From Actinomycetota bacterium (lineage in GTDB: Bacteria; Actinomycetota; Acidimicrobiia; Acidimicrobiales; VFJN01), in NCBI GenBank assembly GCA_009886035.1, contig VFJN01000005.1, forward strand, positions 1-47,233: a stretch of DNA of 47,233 bases, given 5' to 3'. Every line of letters begins with the position of its first letter. Position 1 is the stretch's first letter. The notes beneath the pieces were generated by a model. That model was not told where the DNA came from, searched no databases, and saw nothing but the letters and a program-made list of their open reading frames with translations. Positions 14,636 through 23,278 of the stretch are shown here, one piece after another. Both the position numbers and the translations under genes were made by a program.

Positions 14636-16039
14636 ATTCCCACGGCCGAGCACTACGACGTCGTCGTCATTGGCGGCGGTCCCGGCGGTTACGCCACGGC
14701 GCTCTACGGCGCGGCGGCCGGCTTGAACATCGCCATGATCGAGAAGGGCAAACTCGGCGGCACCTGCCTCAACGTGGGGTGTATTCCCGCCAAAGAGTTG
14801 CTCGAGACCGCTGCCACCTACCGCCATGTGAAAGAGGCCGGGGTGTTCGGCATCGTGTCCGATGAGCCCCGCATCGACTGGACCACATCGCTGGGCCGCA
14901 AGGACTCCATCGTGACGGGGCTGGTGGAGGGCCTCGGGTCCCTCCTGAAGAGCCGTAAGGTCACCGTGCTCGACGGCTACGGCCGGCTGCACGCCGGTCG
15001 GCGGGTCACCGTGGCGGGCGGCACATCCGGTGAGCGTGAACTCACCGGTGATGCCGTGGTGCTCGCGCCTGGTTCCGTGCCGCGCACCCTGCCCGGCTTC
15101 GAGGTAGACGGCGAGGTCGTGATGACCTCCGATGAGTTCCTCTCGATCGCCCGGTTGCCGAAGTCGGCGGCCATCATTGGGGGCGGCGTGGTGGGGTGCG
15201 AGTTTGCGTCCTTGCTCTCCGACCTCGGCACCGAGGTCACCATTCTCGAAGCGCTACCCAAGATTCTGCCGGGCCTGGACAAAGACCTCACGAAGGTCAT
15301 CGAGAAGTCCTTCAAGGCACGGGGCATCACCATTCGCACCGGGGTACAGGTGGGTGGCCACCAACCCACCCCCGACGGCACCAGCGTGCAGGTAGGCGAG
15401 AAGTCGATCCCCGTTGAGGTGGTGGTTGTCTCGGTGGGGCGCCGACCCAACACGAGTGATCTGGGTCTCGATGGCACCGCGGTGACCGTTTCAGATCGTG
15501 GGTTCATTGAGGTCGACAACTGCGGTCGCACTGCGGAGCCCAGTGTGTACGCCGTGGGTGACGCCATCGACACTCCCGCCCTCGCCCACATCGCGTTTAT
15601 CGAGGGGATGCACGTCATTGGGGACATCCTCGGCGAGAACCCAACGCCGGTGGATTACGCCAAGGTGCCTTGGGCCGTTTACACCCGTCCCGAGGCGGCC
15701 TTCACGGGTCTGTCGGAAGAGGCGGCGCGAGAAGCCGGCTTCGATGTTGTCACCCAGAAGAGCCGCTTTAACCACAACGGGCGGGCCATGATCGTCAACC
15801 AACCCGAGGGCATGGTGAAGGTCATTGCCGAAAAGATGGCGAACGGCACGGCTGGGCGCGTTTTGGGCGTACACATGGTGGGCCCATGGGTGACCGAGCA
15901 GATTGGTCAGGGGTACCTGGCCGTGAACTGGGAGGCCACCGTTCAAGACATGGCGGCCCTCATCCAGCCCCATCCCACCCTGACCGAAGTGCTCGGCGAG
16001 GCCATGATCAGCCTCACCGGACGCTCCTTGCACGGATAG
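14633..16039 (+). CDS. lpdA: dihydrolipoyl dehydrogenase (E3)
   Basis: E3 reoxidises the dihydrolipoyl groups of E2 with FAD and NAD. Seen: FAD motif VVVIGGGPGGYATA, redox disulfide GGTCLNVGCIP, NAD motif IIGGGVVGCEFA, FAD site YAVGDAIDTPALAH, and the C-terminal interface active site HPHPT-like PHPTLTEVLGEA with the His-Pro pair. Length 465-468 residues is standard. Coordinates use the nearest conventional start, GTG 14633, but ACG 14642 fits the Shine-Dalgarno and the homology better. An ATG at 14540 would add 34 unrelated residues and overlap the microprotein. It is followed by the E2 gene after 21 bases, then by lipB-lipA, so this is a lipoate-enzyme operon. Confidence 0.96.
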   Translation: MIPTAEHYDVVVIGGGPGGYATALYGAAAGLNIAMIEKGKLGGTCLNVGCIPAKELLETAATYRHVKEAGVFGIVSDEPRIDWTTSLGRKDSIVTGLVEGLGSLLKSRKVTVLDGYGRLHAGRRVTVAGGTSGERELTGDAVVLAPGSVPRTLPGFEVDGEVVMTSDEFLSIARLPKSAAIIGGGVVGCEFASLLSDLGTEVTILEALPKILPGLDKDLTKVIEKSFKARGITIRTGVQVGGHQPTPDGTSVQVGEKSIPVEVVVVSVGRRPNTSDLGLDGTAVTVSDRGFIEVDNCGRTAEPSVYAVGDAIDTPALAHIAFIEGMHVIGDILGENPTPVDYAKVPWAVYTRPEAAFTGLSEEAAREAGFDVVTQKSRFNHNGRAMIVNQPEGMVKVIAEKMANGTAGRVLGVHMVGPWVTEQIGQGYLAVNWEATVQDMAALIQPHPTLTEVLGEAMISLTGRSLHG

Positions 16040-16060
16040 TCAAAAGGACCCGTCGAAACC

Positions 16061-17338
16061 ATGACCGACATCACGATGCCCCAACTCGGGGAGACGATCA
16101 CCGAAGGCACCATCACGAAGTGGTTCAAGACGGTGGGCGAGACGGTGAGCGAGGACGAGGTGCTCTACGAGGTCTCCACCGACAAGGTGGATTCCGAAGT
16201 GCCCTCCCCCTGCTCCGGCACCGTCCTGGAGATCAGGGTGCCCGAAGGTGAGACCGTCGATGTTGGTGCGGTGCTCGCCGTGATCGGCGAGGCCGAGATG
16301 GCCGCGCCATCTCCCGCCCCCCCGCTCCTGTCCGAGCCGGTGCTCTCCGCCCCCCCGCCCGCCCCGATGGCACCTCCGGAGGTTCTCGGAGCGGCTGCCG
16401 CCAGCGTGCTGTTGTCGCCGGTGGTCCGTCGCCTGCTGACCGATAACGCCCTCGATCCGGCCACCATCGTGGGTACCGGGATTGGCGGGCGTATCACCCG
16501 TGACGATGTGCTCGCCGTAGTCAACTCAGGCGGTCAGCCCGTCGCCCCGGTGGTGTCCACCCCTTCACCCGTGGCGCCCCCGGTCGTTCCGGCCCCGGCC
16601 CCGGAGGTGGTCCGGCGCGACGGTGATCGCGACGAGGTCATTCCGCACAGCAACATTCGCCGACGCAGTGCGGAGCACCTCCGCCGATCGTTGGACACCT
16701 CGGCCCACGTCTATATGGCCACCGAGGTGGATTTCGAAGCGGTGGACCGGGTACGGCGGGCCCATCGCGAGGAGTGGAACGATGCGGAAGGTTTCAGCCT
16801 CACCTACCTGCCGTTCGTTTCGCGAGCCGTGGTGGATGCCATTTCCGAATTCCCCGAGGTGAACGCCACCTTCACCGACGAAGCGCTGATCGTGCATAAG
16901 TATCTGAACCTCGGCATCGCGGTGGACTTGGACTTCATGGGCCTCATGGTGCCGGTAGTGCGCGATGCCGGCTCGAAGAGGATGCGGGCGATCGCCCGGG
17001 AAATCAGGGATCTCGGTGCCCGGGCGCGCTCCAAGAAACTCACCCCCGACGACATCTCCAACGGCACCTTCACCATCACCAACCCTGGGCCCCATGGCAC
17101 GCTGGTGACCATGCCGATCATCAATCAACCCCAGGTGGCGATCCTGTCTACCGATGGGGTGAAGCGCCGACCCGTGGTGGTTGAACTACCCGACGGCTCG
17201 GAGAGCATCGCCATTCACTCCGTCGGAAATATCGTGTTGTCATGGGACCACCGTGCCTTCGATGGCGCCTACGCCGCATCGTTTCTGAACCAGGTGAGGA
17301 ACCTCCTGGAAACACGGGACTGGGCAGCCGAACTCTAG
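16061..17338 (+). CDS. dlaT: dihydrolipoamide acyltransferase E2 of a 2-oxoacid dehydrogenase complex
   Basis: A 425-residue E2 with one N-terminal lipoyl domain (lipoyl lysine K42 in VSTDKVDSE), a Pro/Ala linker, an E1/E3-binding domain at about 125-160 (SPVVRRLLTDNALD ... GRITRDDVL), a second linker and a catalytic domain. The active site near the end is SWDHRAFDGAYAASF (His, Asp). AFDGAYAA resembles pyruvate/2-oxoglutarate-type E2; substrate cannot be fixed by eye. As aceE is nearby and no other E1 is present, pyruvate dehydrogenase is the likely complex. The mycobacterial homologue (DlaT) serves this role. Its stop TAG shares the G with the GTG start of the LipB-LipA gene, indicating coupling. 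Confidence 0.93.
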   Translation: MTDITMPQLGETITEGTITKWFKTVGETVSEDEVLYEVSTDKVDSEVPSPCSGTVLEIRVPEGETVDVGAVLAVIGEAEMAAPSPAPPLLSEPVLSAPPPAPMAPPEVLGAAAASVLLSPVVRRLLTDNALDPATIVGTGIGGRITRDDVLAVVNSGGQPVAPVVSTPSPVAPPVVPAPAPEVVRRDGDRDEVIPHSNIRRRSAEHLRRSLDTSAHVYMATEVDFEAVDRVRRAHREEWNDAEGFSLTYLPFVSRAVVDAISEFPEVNATFTDEALIVHKYLNLGIAVDLDFMGLMVPVVRDAGSKRMRAIAREIRDLGARARSKKLTPDDISNGTFTITNPGPHGTLVTMPIINQPQVAILSTDGVKRRPVVVELPDGSESIAIHSVGNIVLSWDHRAFDGAYAASFLNQVRNLLETRDWAAEL

Positions 17339-19065
17339 TGAGCAACGCGGCGGGCCGATCGGTTGCCGACCACCCCAACCGGCTGCGCGTGCGGTGGCTG
17401 GGCCGGGTGGCCTACCGCGACGCCTATGCGTTGCAGCGAGGACTCGTCGGGTCCTCGTCGCAGAATTACTTGCTGCTGTTGGAGCATCCGGCGGTCTACA
17501 CGCTCGGGATTCGGGGTGATCTCGGGAACATTCGCCGACCTCCCGAAGAGGTTGGCGCCACACTGGAATACAGCGACCGGGGCGGTGACGTCACCTTCCA
17601 CGGCCCCGGACAGTTGGTGGGTTACCCGATCCTGACCGTACCCGGACGGCGCGGGGGCGGGATCACCGACACCGTGGCTTACGTCGCGTCGGTGGAGCAA
17701 CTGGTGATCGATGTGCTGCACGACCTCGGCCTGACCGACGTGGGCCGGCTCACCGGGTTCCCGGGGGTATGGGTGGAGCCCGGGTCGGTGGCCCCCCGGA
17801 AGATCTGTGCCATCGGGGTGAAACTCTCTCGCGGTCGGTCGATGCACGGATTTGCGCTCAATGTGGATCCCGATCTGGCGATGTTCGACCACATCGTTCC
17901 CTGTGGCATCGCCGACAAAGCGGTGACCTCACTGCGGGTGGAGGGAGTGACGGCCACGATGCGCGAAGTGGTGGACGCAGTGGTGGCTCGAGCGGGGGAG
18001 CGTTGGGGAGCGGACGGGGTGGATCGGGCTGAGGTGGCTTGGCGACATACTCCGGCGGATCTATCGCCCTTCAGCCGGGGGGAGGGACCGGGTCCCACGG
18101 CGCGGCGGGCCACCCGCCTGGCGGAGGCAGGGGTAACCGAGGGCATCGAGATGGGGGCCCGCAAGCCAGCCTGGATGCGGGCCACGCTCGTGCTCACCCC
18201 GGAGGTCATGGCTATTCGCCGCACGATGCGCGAACTCGACCTGGTCACCGTGTGCGAGGAAGCCGGCTGCCCGAACCTGTCGGAATGTTGGTCGGATGGC
18301 ACGGCTACCTTCATGATCAACGGGGAGCGATGCACTCGTGCTTGCGGGTTTTGTCTCGTGGATACGCGTCATCCCGAGGCCCCCGACCGGAACGAACCGG
18401 GGCGGGTGGCCGAGGCGGTGGCCCGCATGGGTTTGCAGTTCGCGGTGGTCACCGGGGTGGCCCGTGATGATCTCATCGATGGCGGTGCCGCCGAGTTCGC
18501 GGCGGTGATCCGCGCCATTCGGGATCGCACCCCCGGCGTGTCGGTGGAGGTGCTGATCCCCGACTGCAAGGGCGACCCTGCGGCCCTGGAGGTCATCTTC
18601 GCCGCCCGGCCGGACGTGGTGAACCACAACATCGAGACGGTGGCGCGGCTCCAGCGCGCCGTGCGGCCCTCGGCCTCCTACGCTCGGTCGCTGGCGGTGC
18701 TGGCTCGGGCCAAACGGGCCGGCCTCACCACCAAGTCCTCGGTGATCGCGGGGATGGGGGAGTCCACCGACGAGATGCTCCAGACCCTGGGTGACCTGCG
18801 GGGCGTGGGGGTAGACATCGTCACTATTGGTCAATATCTCCGACCCACCTCAAACCACCTGCCGGTGGCGCGCTGGTGGACTCCGGAGGAACTCACGGCC
18901 CTGAAGGCTGCCGGAGAGGCCATGGGCATCAGCCACGTCGAGGCTGGCCCGCTGGTCCGGTCGAGCTACCACGCTCGCCAGGCCGCGTCCGCAGTGCCGG
19001 TGGTTATCGGGAGTGGCGACGCGATGGGGCAGGAATGTGCCGTGCAACCTGTCATCCTGGGTTGA
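17338..19065 (+). CDS. LipB-LipA fusion: octanoyltransferase plus lipoyl synthase in one polypeptide
   Basis: One uninterrupted 575-residue frame encodes both steps of lipoate assembly. Residues about 15-225 are LipB, which moves octanoate from acyl carrier protein to the lipoyl domain: SDRGGDVTFHGPGQ, RKICAIGVK (catalytic Lys near 155) and the nucleophile in PCGIADKAVTSL (Cys 189). After a Pro/Arg/Gly linker (about 235-275), residues about 278-575 are LipA, the radical-SAM enzyme that inserts two sulfurs. LipA shows the auxiliary cluster Cys set CEEAGCPNLSEC (306, 311, 317), the SAM cluster CTRACGFC (332, 336, 339) and the C-terminal RSSYHA. Start GTG 17338 overlaps the E2 stop. No stop or restart separates the halves. 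All key residues of both are intact. The usual genes are separate. Confidence 0.93.
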   Translation: MSNAAGRSVADHPNRLRVRWLGRVAYRDAYALQRGLVGSSSQNYLLLLEHPAVYTLGIRGDLGNIRRPPEEVGATLEYSDRGGDVTFHGPGQLVGYPILTVPGRRGGGITDTVAYVASVEQLVIDVLHDLGLTDVGRLTGFPGVWVEPGSVAPRKICAIGVKLSRGRSMHGFALNVDPDLAMFDHIVPCGIADKAVTSLRVEGVTATMREVVDAVVARAGERWGADGVDRAEVAWRHTPADLSPFSRGEGPGPTARRATRLAEAGVTEGIEMGARKPAWMRATLVLTPEVMAIRRTMRELDLVTVCEEAGCPNLSECWSDGTATFMINGERCTRACGFCLVDTRHPEAPDRNEPGRVAEAVARMGLQFAVVTGVARDDLIDGGAAEFAAVIRAIRDRTPGVSVEVLIPDCKGDPAALEVIFAARPDVVNHNIETVARLQRAVRPSASYARSLAVLARAKRAGLTTKSSVIAGMGESTDEMLQTLGDLRGVGVDIVTIGQYLRPTSNHLPVARWWTPEELTALKAAGEAMGISHVEAGPLVRSSYHARQAASAVPVVIGSGDAMGQECAVQPVILG

Positions 19066-20174
19066 TGGTGACCGCCCCGTTTGCTGATCGCTTCGCCCGG
19101 ACGCGGGCGGCCATGGTGGAGGGGGCGGTCGATACCCTCCTGCTGTCGGTCGGCCCCGATCTGCCCTACCTCACTGGGTACGAGGCGATGCCCTTGGAGC
19201 GGCTCACCATGCTCGTGCTCCCGGCCGAGGGACAAGCGACGTTGGTGGTTCCTCGCCTCGAAGCCCCCCGCGTGTTGGAACGGCCCGAGTTCACGCTGAG
19301 GCCCTGGGGCGAGACAGAGGACCCGATCGCCATCGTGCAGGGTCTTATGGGACCCGGTGGCCGCCTGGCGATCGGCGATCGCACCTGGGCTCGGTTCGTG
19401 CTCGATCTCCAAGGGAGAGGCCCGGGCACCACCTGGCGCAAGGCCAGTGAGGTACTGGGACCCCTGCGCGCCCGGAAGGACGCCGCCGAGGTGGAGGCGC
19501 TGCGCGCCGCCGGGGCCGCCGCCGACCGGGTGGCGTTCGCCCTTCAGAGTGGCGAGATCGAATTGGCGGGCCGCACCGAAGCGCAGGTATCGGCCGAACT
19601 CGGGCGCCGCCTCCGCGCCGAGGGCCACCATCGGGTGAACTTCGCCATTGTGGCGGCGGGTGCCAACGCCGCCAGCCCCCACCATGAGCCAGGCGAAGTG
19701 GTGATCAAACCCGGTGAGGTCGTGCTCTGTGATTTCGGCGGGTCGATGTTCGATGACCACGGAGTGGGTTACTGCTCCGACATCACCCGCTGTGTGCATT
19801 TGGGCGAGCCCAGCGAGGAGATGGCCGAGGCCTACGCCGTACTCATCGAGGCCCAGCAGGCGGCAGTGGCGGCGGCGGTGGTGGGCACATCGTGTGCAGA
19901 GGTAGACGCCACCGCCCGCCGGATCATTACGGCGGCGGGATGGGGCGAGGAGTTCATGCATCGCACCGGACATGGCATCGGCATCGAGGAACACGAGGAT
20001 CCCTACATCGTGAGCGGCAACGAGACCCCACTCGAGCCGGGCCACGCGTTCTCCATCGAACCCGGCATTTACGTGGAGGGCCGTTTCGGATTTCGGTTAG
20101 AGGACATCGTGGTGGCGGCGGTCTCCGGCCCCGATGTCCTCAACCACGCTGACCACGACCTCGCCCTGGTGTAG
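19065..20174 (+). CDS. M24-family metallopeptidase (Xaa-Pro aminopeptidase type)
   Basis: A 369-residue protein with the creatinase-like N-terminal domain (GPDLPYLTGYEAM) and the pita-bread catalytic domain. All five metal ligands are visible: LCDFGG (Asp), CSDITR (Asp), MHRTGHGIGIEEH (His), FSIEPGIYVEG (Glu) and FRLEDIV (Glu). Such enzymes remove an N-terminal residue before proline or cleave Xaa-Pro dipeptides. ATG 19065 overlaps the LipB-LipA stop (TGATG), so it is probably at the end of the same transcript. Function appears unrelated to lipoate. Confidence 0.92.
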   Translation: MVTAPFADRFARTRAAMVEGAVDTLLLSVGPDLPYLTGYEAMPLERLTMLVLPAEGQATLVVPRLEAPRVLERPEFTLRPWGETEDPIAIVQGLMGPGGRLAIGDRTWARFVLDLQGRGPGTTWRKASEVLGPLRARKDAAEVEALRAAGAAADRVAFALQSGEIELAGRTEAQVSAELGRRLRAEGHHRVNFAIVAAGANAASPHHEPGEVVIKPGEVVLCDFGGSMFDDHGVGYCSDITRCVHLGEPSEEMAEAYAVLIEAQQAAVAAAVVGTSCAEVDATARRIITAAGWGEEFMHRTGHGIGIEEHEDPYIVSGNETPLEPGHAFSIEPGIYVEGRFGFRLEDIVVAAVSGPDVLNHADHDLALV

Positions 20175-20185
20175 CGGCGGCGCCC

Positions 20186-21040
20186 ATGATCCGCCTTGAC
20201 GCTGCCACGGTGCTGTTGCAATGGGCCGCCGGCGGTCTGTTCTTCCTGTGGGTCACGACACGACGGCGGCAGGTGTCGTTGGGGTACGGGTGGCTGCTGC
20301 GGGGCACCTATCTGGTGGTGGCCGTGGGGGCCTTGATCGTCGGGGTGCGCTACGGCGAGCCGGTGCCGGTGCGCAACGCCGCCAGTGCGGCGGTGGTGGT
20401 GGCCACGCTGGTGACACTGGTGGTTTCGGTCCAGCGGCGCCGGGCAGGGGTGGCGGGCGAACACGGTCGAGAGCACGAGCGCAGCGAGCGGGTGGCGGCG
20501 ATGACGGGCATCGAACGCACCCGGGCGGCGGTGGATGTCGCCGGTGCGGAGTTTCCCCCTGGATTAGATCTGATCGCACCGCTGGTCGGGCTGGTGGGTC
20601 TGGTGGCGGCCGGAATCTCCGCCGGCGATCCGGCCGTGCTGTCGGTGGCTCGGGTGGTGGTGGGGGCGGCCTTTCTCGGTGCGGTTACCGACGCCATGCT
20701 CTTGGGACACTGGTATCTCGTGCAGCCGGGAATGCCGCGCGGTCCGCTCTTGGAGCTGATCCGGGCGCTGGCCATGATTTGGCCGCTCGAAATGCTGGTG
20801 CTGCTCTGGCCGGTGGGGATGTTCTCGGTGCTCAACGGCACCATCGACGACGGGTACGCCGGCATTCTCGGTTGGATGTGGGCGGCGTGCGCCATCGGCA
20901 CCATTGTGCTGGTGGGGGTCACCCGGGCCGCTCTGAAGGAGCGCCAATACTCCGCCGTCATGGCGGCCACGGGCCTGTTGTACCTCGCCATCCTCACGGC
21001 CTTTGTCACCGATCTGGTGGCTCGGGCCCTCCTGGGGTAG
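20186..21040 (+). CDS. polytopic membrane protein of unknown function
   Basis: A 284-residue protein with about eight hydrophobic spans: two in the N-terminal third (VLLQWAAGGLFFLWV, YLVVAVGALIVGV), one after a small loop (AAVVVATLVTLVVSV), a charged cytoplasmic loop at about 88-115, and five more. The middle span carries AMLLGHWYLVQPGMPRGPL, a polar His-Trp-Tyr motif that could bind a cofactor or metal. I do not recognise the family. It begins 11 bases after the M24 peptidase and probably shares its transcript. It ends 7 bases from the convergent PLC-like gene. Confidence 0.7.
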   Translation: MIRLDAATVLLQWAAGGLFFLWVTTRRRQVSLGYGWLLRGTYLVVAVGALIVGVRYGEPVPVRNAASAAVVVATLVTLVVSVQRRRAGVAGEHGREHERSERVAAMTGIERTRAAVDVAGAEFPPGLDLIAPLVGLVGLVAAGISAGDPAVLSVARVVVGAAFLGAVTDAMLLGHWYLVQPGMPRGPLLELIRALAMIWPLEMLVLLWPVGMFSVLNGTIDDGYAGILGWMWAACAIGTIVLVGVTRAALKERQYSAVMAATGLLYLAILTAFVTDLVARALLG

Positions 21041-21047
21041 ATCGGTC

Positions 21048-22160
21048 TTATTCCTGCAGGGCGGCGGCGTCGCAATCGGGTGCCGTCACCGGATTGCAGC
21101 GGGCGGCACCACCGCCGGGCAGAGCCACTACATAGTCGGGGAAGCGTGGGTCGACCGTTTCGTAGTCCGTGCTCACGATCTGGGCGCCGCTGGCAAACGC
21201 CGCGTCGCGGCGGGTGGTGTCGCCGCGGCGGGCTTCCACCGTGTCGGCGTCGCTGCGGGTGCGCACGAGATACCCGAGCATCACTAGTTCACGTATTCGG
21301 GCGGCATCGGCAATCGGGTCGTTGAGGACGATGAAGGCGGCATCGGCGTCGGGGGGCTCGGCCGACACGAAGATGAGGCGGTCTCGGGTGTCGGGGTGGA
21401 TCGCCCGGTAGAGGTCCCGTTTGCCGGCGGTGTGGTCCAGAGTGAAGATGAAGCGGCCTCGCAGGCTGTCCACCGTGGGCCACCCGACGGTCTCGATGGT
21501 GGACCGCAGGGTGTCTCCCTCGCCCTGCACCTCGGCCACCGTCACCAGTTGGTCCTTGTCCAGCACGGAGAGGATCTCCGCTTCCAGCGCGATGTAGGTG
21601 GCGGTGGTGGCGGGGATGGGTTGCACGAAGCCGAGGCGGAGAGGATCGGGGATGACGTCATCTTTGGTTTCGATCTGGATGATGATCGGCAGGTGGTCGG
21701 GGTGGGCATCCGACCAGGTTTCGAGTTGCTCGAGGCACAGAACGAAGGTGACGCACGTCGAGCGGTAGTCCACTTCCTGCACGTGGAACACCTTGAAGCC
21801 AGCATCGAGCATCGCGGGGTCGATGGGGGCAAGGCCAAGGATCGGCTGGGCTTTCGGAGTGGCGTACCGGCCCCCGTCGGGATCTTCGAACACGTCGAGT
21901 TCGAAGGACCGCAAACCGGCGTTGAGCGAGTTGGTGAGAGTGGGGTGTGAGTACTCAATGGTGGGCGTGAGGGCGGGCACGTTAGCGGTGATCACCGCCA
22001 GCAGCGCCGCCTCGCCTTCGAGGTGGTAGGCGTTATGGCCGGCGAGGACCTGGATGTCGCCCAGTCGGGTCGTCGGAGCATCGCGGCCCGAGCAGGCCGC
22101 CCCCACCCCGAGGGCCAGAGTGAGAGCGAAAAGACAAGATCGACGGGTCATAGTCGGCAC
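21048..22160 (-). CDS. lipoprotein of the calcium-dependent PI-specific phospholipase C family (PI-PLC1)
   Basis: Start GTG 22160 has GAGGA six bases upstream; ATG 22151 is an alternative. The 370-residue product begins with a signal ending in a lipobox (VGAACSG), so it should be lipid-anchored outside the membrane. The catalytic half has AGHNAYH (His), FELDVFEDPDGGRY (acidic metal ligands) and FKVFHVQEVDYRSTC (second His), followed by a TIM-barrel-like pattern (IIIQIETKDD, RFIFTLDHT, GYLVRTRSDAD). This matches Ca2+-dependent phosphoinositide PLC-like enzymes. Substrate may be phosphatidylinositol or mannosides, both common in actinobacterial envelopes; that is inference. It is divergent from rsgA. 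Confidence 0.8.
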   Translation of the reverse strand: MPTMTRRSCLFALTLALGVGAACSGRDAPTTRLGDIQVLAGHNAYHLEGEAALLAVITANVPALTPTIEYSHPTLTNSLNAGLRSFELDVFEDPDGGRYATPKAQPILGLAPIDPAMLDAGFKVFHVQEVDYRSTCVTFVLCLEQLETWSDAHPDHLPIIIQIETKDDVIPDPLRLGFVQPIPATTATYIALEAEILSVLDKDQLVTVAEVQGEGDTLRSTIETVGWPTVDSLRGRFIFTLDHTAGKRDLYRAIHPDTRDRLIFVSAEPPDADAAFIVLNDPIADAARIRELVMLGYLVRTRSDADTVEARRGDTTRRDAAFASGAQIVSTDYETVDPRFPDYVVALPGGGAARCNPVTAPDCDAAALQE

Positions 22161-22261
22161 GATGGGTCCTCATGATGGTGGTGGACGATGCCCATCCTTT
22201 CACGGAGATCCCTCGGCCGGTTCGGTAGCGCCGCGCTGTGCCCTTGTACCGTTAGAGCGCC

Positions 22262-23278
22262 GTGTCATCCTTCGACTCTCTCTTTTCCGTTGGCTGGGGC
22301 CCGCGTTGGGCCACTCTCCTAGCCGAGCAGGGCGAGGCCGTGGAGCCGGGCCGGGTGCTTCGCCATGACGGGGTGTCGGTGAACGTGCTCACCGCCCGGG
22401 GCGAGCGAATTGTGAAGCTGCGCCGGGGGGCGGACGCCCCGACGGTGGGCGATTGGCTGGCGTTGGACGGCGACACCCTGGTGGCGGTGCTGGAGAGGTC
22501 GTCACTGCTGCGGCGTCGGGCGGCAGGGGGAGACGACCTGCAAGTGCTCGCCGCCAACGTGGACCTGGTGCTTTTGGTGTGTGGCCTGGATCGGTTCGTG
22601 CGGGCCGGTCGGGTGCAGCGCGGTGAGGCGTTGGCGTGGGATGCGGGGGCGCTCCCCATCCTTGTCCTCACCAAGGCGGATCTCGCCCCGGACCTCGAGG
22701 GCACGCTGGCGGCCATCGACGCTGTTCACCCGGGGCTGGAGCGTCTTCTCACCGCGGCCCCCACCGGGTTGGGGATCACCGAACTTCGGGCCCGGCTGGT
22801 GGGATGCACGTCGGTGCTGCTGGGTGAGTCCGGGGCCGGCAAGTCCCGGCTGGTCAACGCCATCCTGGGGGCGGAGGTGGCCGTCACGGGGGCGGTGCGA
22901 GCCGGTGATGCCAAGGGCCGCCACACCACCACGAACCGGCAGTTGCATCTCGTACCGGGCGGCGGCGTGATCATCGACTCACCGGGGATTCGGGAGGTGG
23001 GCCTGGCTGGCGACGAGGAGTCGGTCGACGCCACCTTTACCGATGTCGAGGAACTTGGTCTGCACTGTCGCTTCAACGACTGTGCCCACACGGGCGAACC
23101 CGGCTGTGCCGTGGCGGCCGCCGTGGTGGGGGGGGATCTCACCCAGGATCGACTCGACGCCTATCTCGAGCTGCGAGAGGAGGCGATGCTGGCCGGTGAG
23201 CGGGCCGAGGATCACGCTCGACGCACTCAGGACCGACAGGCGGCCAAGGCCTCGCCGAAAAAATCCGATCGCCGATGA
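22262..23278 (+). CDS. rsgA: ribosome small-subunit GTPase RsgA
   Basis: A 338-residue circularly permuted GTPase that assists late 30S subunit assembly. It has an N-terminal OB fold (about 30-90), then G4 before G1: VLTKADLAP (G4), LLGESGAGKSRLVN (G1), and DSPGIREVG (G3). The C-terminal zinc finger is HCRFNDCAHTGEPGC, followed by a basic tail. Start is GTG 22262 with no clear Shine-Dalgarno, and TACCGTTAG 10-20 bases upstream could be a minus-10 region, so a leaderless mRNA is possible. It overlaps hrpA by ATGA. Confidence 0.95.
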   Translation: MSSFDSLFSVGWGPRWATLLAEQGEAVEPGRVLRHDGVSVNVLTARGERIVKLRRGADAPTVGDWLALDGDTLVAVLERSSLLRRRAAGGDDLQVLAANVDLVLLVCGLDRFVRAGRVQRGEALAWDAGALPILVLTKADLAPDLEGTLAAIDAVHPGLERLLTAAPTGLGITELRARLVGCTSVLLGESGAGKSRLVNAILGAEVAVTGAVRAGDAKGRHTTTNRQLHLVPGGGVIIDSPGIREVGLAGDEESVDATFTDVEELGLHCRFNDCAHTGEPGCAVAAAVVGGDLTQDRLDAYLELREEAMLAGERAEDHARRTQDRQAAKASPKKSDRR

